Assembly (NCBI GenBank): GCA_015680685.1
Contig: MNCI01034925.1
Span: 1 to 59,621, forward strand
Source of the DNA: Gnetum montanum
Lineage: Eukaryota; Streptophyta; Gnetopsida; Gnetales; Gnetaceae
Direction: 5' to 3'
DNA length: 59,621 bases
Shown here: positions 1 through 11,290 of the stretch, in pieces
How the letters are laid out: each line of letters starts with the position of its first letter
Position numbering within the stretch: position 1 is the first letter of the stretch
Position numbers and translations under genes: made by a program
The notes under the pieces: model-generated
The model's input: only the letters and a program-made list of their open reading frames with translations
Database searches by the model: none
What the model was told of the DNA's origin: nothing

Positions 1-540
1 TGGCTTAATGAAAAAGCTTTAATTTTAATAAAAATCATAAGTTACTAAGGTGTGATAGAAGACTTGGGATATTTTAAAAGTTTTTATTCTAAGGAACTTA
101 TTGTATCATTCTAAGGGGGTTTAATATATCTTGTAAGAGCATCATTTGATTTAGTCTTATAAGGATTATGAGAGTCATATATAATACCAACCTTGAAGTT
201 CTTATTTACCCTATGAGAAGTGTATATAATCTAAGGATCTACCCTCATGATATTCTCTATCAATTTTCATTTTCAATGAGGAAAGATTATGATGATCTTG
301 ATCACACATATCATTGAGTGCACTATAATTTGTGGTTTTTAGCATTTATATTTTTTATTAAAGTATTTAGAATTGAATTTTTACTAGTTTTATTATAAGT
401 AATTCATTCTACTTCCCTTCTAAGTTAGTTGATCCACATGGACTTGGTATGCAATGTAGGAAACAAAAAGATGACAATAAGTCTCAAAGAGACTAAGGAT
501 AAATTATTAAAATTGTAGTGAAGGTGGTTACACTACCTAA
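1..540 (+). other. AT-rich leader or LTR end of element E
   Basis: No coding block could be recognised in this stretch. By position it is the end of the 5' LTR, the leader and the start of gag of element E. No primer-binding site could be found, so the LTR edge cannot be placed. Short reading frames here look like chance. Confidence 0.35.
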
Positions 541-1470
541 CAAGAAAGAAAAAGAAATAAGAGTAAGGATAAAGCCAAGGTCTCTTCATCCAAATAATCA
601 TTCAAATAAGAAGAGATGTAATAATATGTGGATGAGAGTCCATGTAACTATTATGCATATCAACATGGATCTCAGTGTTGTATGATCATGGAATACATGA
701 TTAATGATATGGAAGAAGATTGGATTCCTCTTAATTAGAATTTTGTTAAAATTTAGATAAAGATAATGCTTTACCCTACTCAAACTTACTATCCAAATGA
801 TGCATGTCAAAAATCTATGCAAAAATATCAACATTGACAAGATTCAAATACTTAGGATATGGCTCCATGAAATATTCTTATGTAATAGTTTCAAGTACTT
901 CCTATCAATCCATATTACTAGGATATCTAAGTAGATATTCATCTAATTTCTTAGATAATACTTCTATATTACATGACTACAACACTAGCATCTCTAATAA
1001 TCTAGTCTCAACCATAACAATAGTAATAGGCTATTAAATAGTTCATGCTTCCTTATTTGATGTACAGAGAACTTTCTAATTAGTCTAAATAATAATATAT
1101 AAAAATTTGTTATGATTCTTGGTACCTTGATTCTACTATAATTTTACAATACCAAGAAATATTATGAAATAGTTGATGCTCTAGCTACAAAGAAAAATGT
1201 GAGTCCAAGGGACAAGATAACAAATCCAAATCAAGTTCAAATTTGAAGATAATAATGATATCAATGATAAGAAGATATAAAAGGATGATGAAAAAGGTAA
1301 GGACAAGAAGAACTAAGATAAGGAAAGGAAAGGGTCAAGGCAGTAACTCATCCAAGATTCAATGCTTCAAATGTGGAGAATGGGGACATAAGCAATGAGA
1401 ATGTCCACTTCTCAAGATAGGCAAGGAGAAGGATGTCAAAACCATGGAGGAATAAAAGACATCCAACCAA
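540..1470 (+). pseudogene. gag: Gag remnant with CCHC zinc knuckle (element E)
   Basis: Nucleocapsid end of Gag, the protein that packages element RNA in virus-like particles. The supporting motif is at 1363-1404, where the frame reads CFKCGEWGHK followed by Q, a stop and EC. This is CX2CX4HX4C spacing with all four zinc ligands present and one internal stop. A lysine- and aspartate-rich stretch at about 1240-1340 precedes it, as is usual for the Gag C-terminus. The upstream capsid part is too decayed to translate in one frame. Protease follows directly, as in other chromoviruses. Confidence 0.7.
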
Positions 1471-1539
1471 GCTCTATAGAGAGGTAATCCTAATGTTTCA
1501 AAGATTAAGAAAGTTTCCAGATTAAATTATTTTGCATTC

Positions 1540-1850
1540 ATGGGGAATGTAAATAGAGGATACCATCCTACTAGAAAATTGTTATTTCAAATTTGGGCTA
1601 GATGTTTACTTAGTGAAGAATGGATTCATATTTTAATTTATAGGAGAGCCCAAGAAAATGTCATTTCATCTAGGTTAGTTGCTATATTGGGTTTGGTAAC
1701 TAACCCTCATTTGCAATCCTACAAGATACAATGATTATCTAGGGATTACTCTCAAGAGGTGAGAGAACAATGTGTTTTACAAATTAAAATTGGAAGTTTT
1801 TGTGATGTTGTAAAATATGATGTGTTGATGTAATTCTTAGTAGACCTTGA
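1540..1850 (+). pseudogene. Protease remnant, C-terminal half (element E)
   Basis: The frame reads ENVISSRLVAILGL, then NPHLQSYKIQ, and further on EQCVLQIKIG and CDVVKYDVL. This is the run seen downstream of the active site in chromovirus retropepsins, where a GLK..PHP.PY segment is followed by a QC..I.IG.Y.D..LCDVV.MD segment. The catalytic DSG/DTG triplet is not recognisable upstream, and stops break the frame. The enzyme would cleave the Gag-Pol polyprotein. It lies between the zinc knuckle and the reverse transcriptase, where protease is expected. Confidence 0.55.
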
Positions 1851-2219
1851 AAGTTTAGAAATGGTTCTCAATTTGATAAAGGAAGTAATACATGGAGTGT
1901 AGCTAGATCTAATGGAATACATGAGTTGATTCCTATGACAACTAAACAAATGAGGCAACAAAGCTTACTAAATGCTTTCTTAATCCTTCTAAAGAGAGAG
2001 ATTACATTAAGGAACATTATAGAACTAGTTTTGATTTGGTTGTTATCTAAATAGTTGCTTCTAATCATGATGATGTATAGGTAGAACTTCCAACATGAAT
2101 GCAAGGCTTGAAGGAGAAACCTTCAAAGAAGGATATCCATCCATGAGAAATGTATAATATCAAATTAATTTCATTCCTAGTTCTACCATTCCAAATGAGA
2201 GAACATACTAGATGCTAGT

Positions 2220-2800
2220 AAATTAGTGGGAAAAATTGCAAAGGAGAGTAGAGGAGCTACTTGCAAATGGCTTCATGAGGGAGTCAGTTTCACCTTATGT
2301 AGTTCTAGGAGTTTTTGTGCTAAAGAAGGCTAATAATGAATGGAAGATGTACATTGATTCTAGGATAGTGAAAAAGATAACAGTGAGGTACAAGTTTTCT
2401 ATTCCAAGGATGGATGATATCCTTAATATCCTTAACAATGTAGAAGTTTTTACAAAATTGATTTAAAGAGTGGTTACCATCAAATTAGAATATGACCTAG
2501 TGATTAATGGAAGAAGATAGCTTTCAAAGTACTAGATGAATTTTTTGAGTGATTTGTGATGCCATTTGTGCTCATAAATACACTTACTACATTCATGAGA
2601 CTAATTTATGATGTGCTAAAGAACTTGATTAGTAATTGTTATATTATCTTTTTTAATTGTTATATTATCTTTCTTTTATAATATTTTAGTGTAAAAATAT
2701 AATAAGAAAGAGTACTTGGATCACTTGAAAAAAGTGTGTCTTAAATAGGAGGCATGATTGATGGTGAATGTAACAAAAAGCCATTTTTTTAGGAGGAAAA
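2220..2800 (+). pseudogene. Reverse transcriptase remnant (element E)
   Basis: RNA-dependent DNA polymerase. The longest open piece (2236-2466) reads RRVEELLANGFMRES, then SPY and LKKANNEWKMYIDSR, then IPRMDDILNIL. This matches the N-terminal fingers and palm of Ty3/gypsy RT (a leader reading L..GFIR.S.SP, then KK.G.WR.C.DYR, then P.P.ID.LLD.L). A frameshift follows, after which SGYHQIR and KIAFKVLDEFFE..VMPF can be read, matching the SGYHQIR and MPFGL blocks. The YxDD catalytic box is not preserved in a readable form. RT activity is therefore lost. Confidence 0.75.
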
Positions 2801-2829
2801 TCATATACTTAGAAAATGTAGTTTCTAAA

Positions 2830-3450
2830 AACAAAAGTTAGATGGAAGCTACTAAGGTAAGGACTATTAAAGATTGGCCAACCCTCAAGAATGTTGGGGA
2901 GGTAAGATCATTCCTTAGTTTAGCAAGTTTTTATCAAAGATTTATAAAACGTTTAATGGTATTTCTAAGCATATATTTTCTCTTCTAAAAAGAAATAAAT
3001 AATTTAGGTGGAAAATGAAATCCAAAGGAGCTTTGACTTGAAAAAAGAAAAGATTATTGGTGATCCAATACTTGTAATTCTAGATTTTCATAAGCTTTTT
3101 TATGTTAAGATGAATGCAAGTGGACTTTCCATTGATGGGGTGCTTTCAAAAGTAGGTAGGCTTGTTACTTTATTTTCAAAAAAGATGAATGAGTTAATGC
3201 AAAAATATATCATATATTAGAAGAAGTTATACACTATTCTTCAAGAAGTCAAGCATTGAAGAGATCACTTGTTGTCCAAGGAGTTTACCTTGATGATAGA
3301 TCACAAAGCACTTCAATTTCTAAATTCCCAAAAGAAGTTGAGTGCTAAACACATTAAATTAATTGCATAGTCATAGGAGTTTAATTTTGTACTAAGGCAC
3401 AAAAGAGAAAAATCCAATGTCATGTCTAATGAATTATCCAAGATACATGT
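2830..3450 (+). pseudogene. RT connection and RNase H remnant (element E)
   Basis: After the RT core the frame reads KVRTIKDWPTLKNVGEVRSFL, then ASFYQRFIK, the conserved connection of Ty3/gypsy polymerases (I..WP.P..V..LRSFLGL..YYRRFI). It is followed at 3008-3220 by the start of RNase H, which degrades the RNA strand during copying, with DPILVILDFHKLFYVKMNASG and further on DHKALQFLNSQ. The first catalytic acid of RNase H is replaced: family members have a V.TDASG-type block, and here it reads VKMNASG. Several stops interrupt the region. Confidence 0.7.
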
Positions 3451-3559
3451 GGTGAATTTTAGCATGCCTCATGTTGAAGGTATGGGTGATTTTACTAATT
3501 TTTATGAACATAATATAGATTTTGGATAAGTTTGGAGAAGCCTCAAGGAACCATTATTA

Positions 3560-4330
3560 AGTAGGATAGACAAATGGAGGGACTATCATATTTAAGATGA
3601 ATTGTTATTTAAAAATGGAAAGGTATATGTTCTTCATTGTGATTTAAAAAAGGATTTTATTTGAAAATCATTGTAGTAGCATGGTAGGTCACATGACTAG
3701 GGAAAAAATATTGGAGCTTATGGATAGGTTCTATTTTTAGCCAATTATGATAACTAAAGTTTTGAAATTTTTGGAGTGTTTGACATGTAAAAAATTTAGA
3801 GGTAGAGTAGATGGACATTATATGCCTTTTTCAATTCCTAAGGATACATGGAAAAGTGTGTTAATAGATTTTGTGAGTGATATTCCAAAAACCAAGAGTG
3901 GAAATGATACTATTTTTATTATTTTAGACAAGTTGTCCAAAATGGCATACTTTATTCAATGAAAAAAGTTAAATGATGCTTCTCATGTTGCAAACTTATT
4001 TTTTCAGCATGTTTTGAACTTGCCTAGTATCTCTTTGAACATTTTTAGTGACAAAAACTTCAAATTCACTTGTCATTTTTGGAGATTCCTTTAAAATATT
4101 TTAAGGAAAAAAGTTAAATTTTTCTATTGTGTATCATCCATAATCTAATGGGTAAATGAAGCTGGTAAATAAATCCTTGCTAAATATGTTGAGGCTTTTA
4201 TGTGATGAATAGACCCATTGATAGGCAAATTTGTTGTGTCATTCTAAGTTTCCTCATAATAATGTTTTTCATGTTGTCATTAATTAAAGATAATTGGATA
4301 TGAATTATGATTTTTATCCTAAGATGATGG
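3560..4330 (+). pseudogene. Integrase zinc-binding and DDE core remnant (element E)
   Basis: Integrase inserts the cDNA into chromosomes. The N-terminal zinc region is visible around 3670-3800, with GHMTREKILELMDRFY and then ECLTCKK giving the two cysteines. The catalytic core begins at about 3850, with WKSVLIDFVSDIPKTKSG and then IILDKLSKMAYFI, matching the block W..I.MDFI.GLP.S....I.VVVDRLSK.AHFI. The second catalytic region reads IFSDKNFKFTCHFW. In the third, family members have YHPQTDGQTE, and here the frame is YHP, stop, SNG, stop, MK, so the catalytic glutamate has become lysine. The core is inactive. Confidence 0.75.
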
Positions 4331-4399
4331 ATGATTTGAAGAGCATTGAGGGTAAAGCTTAACTTAGTACTAATTTTGTACAAGAGATGAGGGATCTTC

Positions 4400-4870
4400 A
4401 TGCATAAGTGAAGGAAAACTTGGAAAAGAAGACTAAAGAGAAAATCCTTAACATAAATGAGGATAAGAAAAAGCCTGATTTTTCTATTGGTGTTTTAGTT
4501 TGTATATACTTAAAGAAGAAGAGATTGAGAGGTTCCAACTTCTCTAAGATGAAAGCCAAGAAGATGGATTCTTCTAGAATCAAGAATTAAATTAATGATA
4601 ATGCTTTTGAAAATGACTTACCCAATACTATTGATATGTCTTTTGTGTTTAACATTTCAAATCTTATGCACTATCATGGACTGATTAATGAGAAAACCAT
4701 ATATGGTAGCATCAATTAGTTAAGGGGACTATTGATTAGTCCAAGAATTTAATGGAGAGGAAGGAAATTATACTCAAGTGGAAAGAAGATTTAAGTACTT
4801 GGGAAGTAAAGAGGCATGAGTACTTGATCCATTAGGAGGATCAATCTACTAATGATGTTGTATGAGTCTG
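4400..4870 (+). pseudogene. Integrase C-terminal domain and chromodomain-like end (element E)
   Basis: An open piece at 4408-4590 reads VYIYLKKKRLRGSNFSKMKAK. The next frame continues with NDNAFENDLPNT and FVFNISNLMHYH. This corresponds to the chromovirus integrase C-terminus, where GDLV...L...R is followed by a GPF.I..KI..NAY.V.LP block and F.V..L..Y. After a frame change, at about 4760-4810, KEIILKWKEDLSTWE can be read. This resembles the core of retrotransposon chromodomains (YLVKWKG....ATWE), which direct insertion toward marked chromatin. The chromodomain call rests on this one short motif. Confidence 0.6.
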
Positions 4871-4879
4871 TGAGACCAA

Positions 4880-5300
4880 ACTTGCTAAGTGGAGGAACAC
4901 ATGAGTTTACTTTTTCAAGGATAGAAGAGTTGTTATAAGGTCACTTCTTCCTATTCTCTTTTCTTCTACCTACAGATGGTTTTTGTAGATTTTGAGCTCT
5001 ATGAAGATGTATTGGAGGTGAAGAAGACATCTAGACTAAGAGTTGAGCCTTCATATGAGATATCTAGGATATGTTAGTGACATTTTCTAAGATGTAGAGG
5101 TATCTCTCTTAAAACTAAGGCATCTCCTTTGAACTAGAGAAGTCTCAAGTTAGACATCTTCCCTAAACTAAAGATGTCTCAAGTGAAAAATACCCCCTAA
5201 ACTAGACATCTCTACAAATATGAAGACATATTTCATGTGTAAGAGATGTCTGCCAAGTTTTGAAGACATCTCTTCTTACAAATGATGTTAATAGGTGACC
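4880..5300 (+). repeat. Probable 3' UTR or LTR of element E with repeated AGACATCTC motif
   Basis: Non-coding sequence after the chromodomain. The 9-mer AGACATCTC and its complement GAGATGTCT recur about every 25-60 bp from 5019 to 5275. Copies of GAGATGTC also occur beyond element D (about 59163 and 59216). This supports the idea that D split one unit, probably the 3' LTR of E. No TG...CA edge could be fixed. Confidence 0.4.
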
Positions 5301-5305
5301 TGTAT
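5301..5305. repeat. Target-site duplication of element D, left copy
   Basis: TGTAT at 5301-5305 matches TGTAT at 59010-59014, immediately outside the two D LTRs. Both inner LTR edges were placed by homology between the LTRs and with element C, which makes the match meaningful, but five bases alone can match by chance. Confidence 0.6.
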
Positions 5306-6678
5306 TATAATGCCTAGAAAATTTGGTTTCTAGAAAAATCAAAAATTCCAAGTGAAATAGTGTAACCTTGGATCCTAAAGGCCTCTTAGAAAGAGCATCC
5401 AAGGCATCCTAGATAGTCTTTTTGATCACCAAGGGACTTAGGAAATGTAAACAAGGTAAATAATTTAAATGAAAATATAAATTTTCTTTAAAAAAAGCAT
5501 AAAAATTAATTATGAAATGAGCTTGCACAACAAATGAACTGTAAACCTTATAGAAAGAGTAGAATATTCAAAGTATAAAGTTTAAAACTATAAAAATTTT
5601 GTGTCCAAATGCATAGGGAATTGCTTAGATAAAGCTTGAAGCTTATTGAAGCGAACAAGTTGTGTTCTATAGTTAACCTCATGATCTAGGTACTTCCCAA
5701 CTTCAATTGCCAAAGCTTCTTACTGGTTCTTAGCTTGGATCTACAATGTTGATTACCATGGATAAAAAATGTTGATTACAATGGTACTAAACTAAGAGTC
5801 TCCAATGCCTAATTAGTTGCCAATTTGGTCCAAAGGTCTCATAAAATGCCCAAAGATATCAAGTGCTCAAGGTTACAAAAGTTGTAGAGTTCAAGAGCCA
5901 AAAAGAACTGAACCTGTTTAATGTGCTCCCAATTTTTTTTTATAGATCATAAGGTTGTTACTTTTTTAGCTACAAATTTCTATCATGATTGCTAATAGAG
6001 TGATACAATTTGTAGGTGTGGTTGATCATTATTTCTAGCATAGTTTTCCATTTATGGTAAGATTTGATGTATCCATACCATCAAAACTACATTATACATC
6101 ATAAATGATAAACAAATGTTTGTAGCCATGCTAGCTTCACCTAACTATGCTAGCCTTGAAAACTATGCTAGCATTGTGGTATCCTTGCTAGAATTTTTGA
6201 AACTACACTAACCTCATGAAAAAATAGAAACCTAACAACTCCAACTTTGGCCTTGTGGCATCCACACTAGAAGTTATGGAAGCTACACTAGCCTTGTTGA
6301 ACCACATTGGAAGTTATGGTAACTACATTGACCATTACTAGAAAAATTAAAACCCAAAAACTCCAATGCTAGGTGTAGGTAGTTCTAGCATAGTTGTGGC
6401 TATGGCCAATGTAAAAGCCATGAAAATGCCAAATTTGACAATTCCCAAGGCATTTTTAGCCTTTCCAATCCCAAATATGAACATGAAATGATCTTTTCCA
6501 CTTGGGAAGTGAGGCTACAACAACTTGTGAGGCATTTTTTAGCCTCAAAAGTTTAAGTATGTGATATTGGAGCTCATGGACTATAATATTTACCCTTTAC
6601 AATAAGATTCTAGCCTCAAGATTGATGGTGAAGATTACAATGTTCAAAACATTACAACATGAATTTTTTTGTGGTATA
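5306..6678 (-). repeat. 3' LTR of element D
   Basis: Aligned by eye with 57639-59009 over its whole length, for example from the shared TATAATGCC at one end to the shared CAACATGAATTTT near the other. Divergence looks to be of the order of 15 percent, so D is old. On the - strand the LTR now starts TATACC where the sister copy starts TGAAAC. It ends in TATA instead of CA in both copies, which fits G-to-A and C-to-T decay. A TATA-like box on the - strand lies at 5936-5943 (TATAAAAA). The motif CTATGCTAG recurs inside. Confidence 0.8.
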
Positions 6679-7735
6679 CTGGTTCCTCTTTATTGAAATT
6701 TTGAGGATTGACTTGAGAGGCATTAACAAGTAATAAAAAATACCACTACATGTCCATCACCAAAATTTCCTCTCCAAAATTTATTCCATAGTGTCAAACC
6801 ATGCCAAAGAGTACTTGTGATGGTGAGATTAGGTTATGGTGAGGTGATATAGGTTATAGGCTATATTTGATCATGATAGAGTAATCACAAGGTTAACAAT
6901 GAGGTCCAAATGTTGATAGCATGGCCATGGTCATGGCAAGACATTTTGACCAATTAATGTGACCTTTTCACTTCATTATTTAAAGTGTTGGTTACTTAGT
7001 AATATTTTTTAGGATCCAACACTCCACTCCAAGGTTTCTTTGACTAGTAGACTCCTCTCTTTGTCTTCATTGATCTTTCAACTTCTTGGCAATTTTTTTC
7101 CATTTTTTGGGTTGAAACCTTCATTGGATTTCATTACCAAGGGCGAATTTGATTTGGTTTTTCCCATTGAATGAGATGTGTTACATCTAATAGACTTGAT
7201 GGTGAAGCATGATGAAGGAAATGTCACATGACCATAATGCATGAGTGTCAAAAATAGGTCATCATTGTCATTTAGGACAAGGAAGGTTATAATTAGTCTA
7301 TGGCATTGAGCTCAAGAAAGATAATGAGAGTGATGTGAAAAAAAAACACTCTTGTTATGATAGAACAGGCTTACCAAATCTTATGCATTAAGATCATATG
7401 GTAACTTACTATCATGATGAGTTACATCTTTGCGATGACTCACAGGCTTCATCCTACAAGCACAACTCCAAGAGAACAAGAAAATAAGATAAAGAAAACA
7501 TGTTTCTAGAAGATAACACATGGGGCCACATGAGACAAGTAGTAAACTAGGTCACAATAGGTCACCATTATCACAACATAGAAGGATCTATGCAATGTGC
7601 ATCAAATTTACAAATTTTTTACACTTCATTTATTATGCCAAAGAGAGAAATTGAGAGAGAGATAAGTAAAGATCATGCAAGCTTGCTTGCTATAGGTTGT
7701 AAAGGTTGTTGATGTCAAATATTGGTTTACACATG
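6679..7735 (-). other. 3' untranslated region and polypurine tract of element D
   Basis: On the - strand the purine run AATAAAGAGGAA at about 6683-6694 is followed by CCAG and the LTR, the same arrangement as AAAGAGGGGCCAG before the 3' LTR of C. It would prime plus-strand synthesis. The remaining 1 kb up to the integrase end contains no recognisable coding block. Confidence 0.55.
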
Positions 7736-7739
7736 TAAA

Positions 7740-9150
7740 TAAGACTATGTTAGACATAGTAAGGCTTTAGATAAGAATGGTTGATGAAATTGACCAATTC
7801 ATTCCTATCCATATTTTCCACTCTGAAGGCTCCATTGCCATAGGCCTTGATGACCAAGAAAGGCCCCTCTTAGTTGGCCAAGAACTTGTCTACATGCTAA
7901 TGAATAGCCTTGAGTTCTAGGTCTTCTTCCTTTATCTTTCATTTGTTCAAGTCATGGTGATGTTGTTATTTCTACCTCTCTTGGTATTGTTCAATGTGAG
8001 CAAGCATTTGTATTCACTACTCTTCCACCAAATCTAGGTCAATGATACATAGCTCCTTATTTTACTCATCATTAATGAAGTCCAATATGAGCACTTTGAG
8101 CAATGAAACTTGTAATTCAAAAGGCAAAATAGCTTTAGATTCATAAACTAAGCTATATGGGATTACACGAATTGTAATTTGATAGGTATGTCTATAGGCT
8201 TAAAGTGAATGGACAAACTGCTCATGCCACTTGTGTATGCTATTATTAAGTATCTTTTTAAGAAATTTTATGATAGCCTTGTTACTAGCTTAAGCTTATC
8301 CATTAGCTTAAGGGTAGTATGGTGACAAAAAGAAATGAAACCTAGGTCTTGACAAAAGGCTTGTGTTTCTTGGCTACTAAAATATGGTCCATTATCTATG
8401 ACTATGGTCAAAGGTATGCCAAACTAGGTTATTATGTTATCTAGTATGAATTTATAAACTTGTTGAGACATGATTTTCCTTAGGGGAACAACTGCAACTC
8501 ATTGTGTAAAGTATTCAGTTGTAGCCATAATGAAGCTATGCCCTACAAAAGACTTAGGTGTTATAGGTCCAATAATGTCAAGTCTCCACCATTGAAATGA
8601 CCAAGTTATCTAAGTAGTGTGTAACTCAGTTAGTGGCATGTGCATCAAGTTACTATGACATTAATAGGTATCACAAGTTTTAACCTCCAACAAGTAGTCA
8701 CTTTTCATATAGGACTAGTAATATCCTAGTTGTCTAATCTCTATGGCCATCGCTTTAGGTCCTATATGTCCTCCAGAAATGCCCTCATCAACTTGCTCAA
8801 GGACTATGCAAGCTCCAGTTTTTCCCAAGCACACTAATAATATGCCATCATAGGACCATTAACATAATTTTTCATCATCTATAATGACATACTATTTTGA
8901 TCTTTTATGTACAACATCATTTTAAGAAGTATCCAAGCCCTATGGAGATTCATGATGCATTAGGTAAAAATTGATATCGTCGTACCAATCCTTTTGAGGA
9001 GTGGTATTAATAGAGTCTATACAGTCACCTTCAATGTTATGTGTAATGGGAATAGTATAGTTCATGGTTAACAAAGGCAACTTGCTAAACACATCAAGCA
9101 TCACAGTTAGGGCTAAGGTTGCAATGGCATCAGCTAACGTGTTCATGGTT
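7740..9150 (-). pseudogene. Integrase remnant (element D)
   Basis: Read on the - strand. A zinc-binding region at about 8860-8720 has DEGISGGHIGPKAMAIEIR, then LGYY and KTCDTY. The core (about 8600-8290) has RLDIIGPITPKSFVGHSFI, containing the first catalytic aspartate, then PLTIVIDNGPYFSSQ with the second. In the third box family members have NGQAE, and here it reads MDKLK, so the glutamate is replaced by lysine. The C-terminal part at about 7870-7740 reads FLAN, stop, EGPFLVIKAYGNGAFRVEN. This matches the GPF..V.KAY..GAF.L..L block, also present in element C. Several stops make it non-functional. Confidence 0.8.
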
Positions 9151-9185
9151 CAGGGTATATATTGGATACCAATGTCTATAAGTTA

Positions 9186-9593
9186 TTACATTAGTTTCTT
9201 ACCTAGGTCACAATAAGGTTGGAAATGTTTGGCCTTACATACGTAAACCTCTATTATTTTGTTAACCACAAGTTGTGAATTACCTTTTATCATTAGATGT
9301 TTAATTCCTTGGTCATGAGCTACCATCATTCCCCTAATCAATCCTTCATACTCCACCATATTATTGGTACATGAAAACTGAAAATGATAGGTAAAGTATT
9401 GGATTTCCCCAGAAGGTAATGTTATGATGGCAACAACATTGGTCCCACGGGTAATTGAAGCTCCATCAAAGTGCATAATTGCCTCATAGCCCTTGGGTAC
9501 TTTGCCAATAATGTTGACATGTTCATCAACAAATTCATTATTAATGGTTACATGGTCTTCCATTGGAAAAATGGCAAGTTGTGTGGCTATCAC
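9186..9593 (-). pseudogene. Second (archaeal-type) RNase H domain of element D
   Basis: An open stretch of 135 codons. It reads YEAIMHFDGASITRGT, then SCTNNMVEYEGLIRGM and GIKHLMIKGNSQLVVNKI. These are the three blocks of the extra RNase H domain found in Tat-lineage retrotransposons, typically FDGA, then CTNN.AEYEAL and GDSQLV. The first acid (FDGA) and the second (VEYE) are intact, but the third, the D of GDSQ, is N here. A G-to-A change gives that and would abolish catalysis. It is the longest uninterrupted pol segment of D. The classical RNase H precedes it and integrase follows. Confidence 0.8.
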
Positions 9594-11290
9594 TTGGTCT
9601 TTGGTTGAGGCTTAAGAGATGTAATGTAGGTCAAAATCAACTATTATGACTTTCCAATGGGCTATACAACTACTTTCATAGATATTGATTGTTATGGTTC
9701 TAAGCACGTTGTATTTGAAAATGACATTAACTTGGCTTATAAATAGATAGTTCCTTCACTTCTTTAATGAGAAGACTAAGGATAGACAATACGTTTCCAC
9801 TTATATGTATTAGGTCTCATTGGTAATCAATGCATGGCTTAGGTAGCATACAGGAAACTCTGGTCTATCATGTCATTTCTAATAGAGTAGATAGACAATG
9901 GACATGTCAAAGATAGAAAGGTATATGTAAAAAGTTTATCCTTTTGTGGTGGATAGACCATGGGTAGCTATGCCAAATCTTGCTTAATATTTTCAAAGGA
10001 TTCTTAGCATTGAGCTATTCACTCATAGATAAATCCTTTCTTAAGCCCATGTTTTATGAGTTGTAACTTATCTGTAAGCTTGGCAATGAACCTACTAATA
10101 AATTGTAATCTACCTTGCAGTCTCCAAAGTTTCTTAAGGTTGGTTTGTGCTACCAAGTTGGATATTACCTTAAACTTATCAATATTGACACATACTCCTA
10201 CATAAAATACTACAAAGGCAAGCATCTTACTAATTTTGGCATCAAATACATACTTCTTGGGATTAATCCTAAGTTCATATTTAAGGTGTCATTTCAACAC
10301 AAGGTCAAGGTCATGTGCATGATCATTGGCCATTTTTGATTTAATGGCTATATCATCCATGTAGTCACTAAGAAATACTAGCATATAATCACTAAAGATA
10401 TATTTCATGGCTTGTTGATAGGTCATGCCTTCATTCTTTAAACCAAAGGGCATCATGGTGTTGCAAAAGGTTCCCTAAGGGCTCATGAAGGTTGTACAAA
10501 GTTGATGCTCTAGGTTAATCCTAACTTTGCTATATCCCAAGAACCCATCCATGAAGGACAACAAGGCATGTCCAATAGTAGTATCAATAAGTTGGTTAAT
10601 ATTAGGCAATAGGAAATCATCCTTGATGGTTGCCTTATTTAGGTCTCAGAAATCAATATAAGTATGTATACTCCCAATTTTATTAGGGACTATCACTATG
10701 TTAGATACCCAATCTATGTAATAAATAGAAAAAATGAAACTAGCTTGATATAGTTTTGTGATTTCATCATGAACTACTAGGGCTAAATCTAATCTAATCT
10801 TGCAAACATTTTACCTAACTGCCTTGATACTAGGGTTGAGTATGATCTATGTTGCACTAGTTGTGGATCAAGTCCTAGCATATCTTCATATGACCAAGCA
10901 AAGACCTTCATGTTATCTTTAAGGACCTTGGTGATGTATTGAGCTTGTTGAGATTCTAGTGAGCAACTTAGTTTTAGTGTTTTCCCCTCACCAATATGTG
11001 TCATTGCAAGAACCTCAACTAAAGAGTCTTCGATGATGACACCAACCTCGAGGTCAAGGATCTTAACTAAGTATTTTGGCCACTCAAGATGTTTCTCTAT
11101 CAAGGCTATGTGGTCAACAAGTCTCTCAGGCTCAAGATCTATGTAATTAAAGTCAATGAATCATTCAACATCACCATGAGGTTTGCTTAGGCTCAAAGGT
11201 AAATCAATTTTCTTCCAAGTGTCCAAACTCTAATCCTACATATCAATCATAAGCACATTTAGTGGTACCTATGTGTTAAAACAAGAAAAT
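9594..11290 (-). pseudogene. Reverse transcriptase and first RNase H remnant (element D)
   Basis: Read on the - strand from 11290. The start reads LPLSLSKPHGDVE and, in a 104-codon open part (10789-11103), DNMKVFAWSYEDMLGLDPQLV, the block that opens Tat RT. The palm follows with KATIKDDFLLPNI and ALLSFMDGFLGY, which holds the first catalytic aspartate, then MMPFGLKNEGMTYQQAM and SDYMDDIA, an intact YxDD box. Connection residues LQGRLQFISRFIAKL are at about 10110. The first RNase H (about 9950-9600) is visible only as AHWKVIIVDFDLHYIS and a degraded stretch before it. Stops and frameshifts occur throughout. The same RT start occurs in element C at 51478. Confidence 0.85.

Larger units (their letters stand above)
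1..5305 (+). mobile_element. Element E: decayed Ty3/gypsy chromovirus, internal region
   Basis: Remnant of an LTR retrotransposon read on the + strand in the order gag zinc knuckle, protease, reverse transcriptase, RNase H, integrase, chromodomain-like tail. This order, with integrase last and a chromodomain-like end, is that of chromoviruses. Every domain is interrupted by stops or frameshifts, so no product is expected. The 5' LTR lies outside the window. The element is interrupted at about 5305 by element D and appears to resume at 59015. It is the oldest layer of the nest. The lineage (Reina-like wording in protease and integrase) is an inference from memory of family motifs. Confidence 0.75.
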
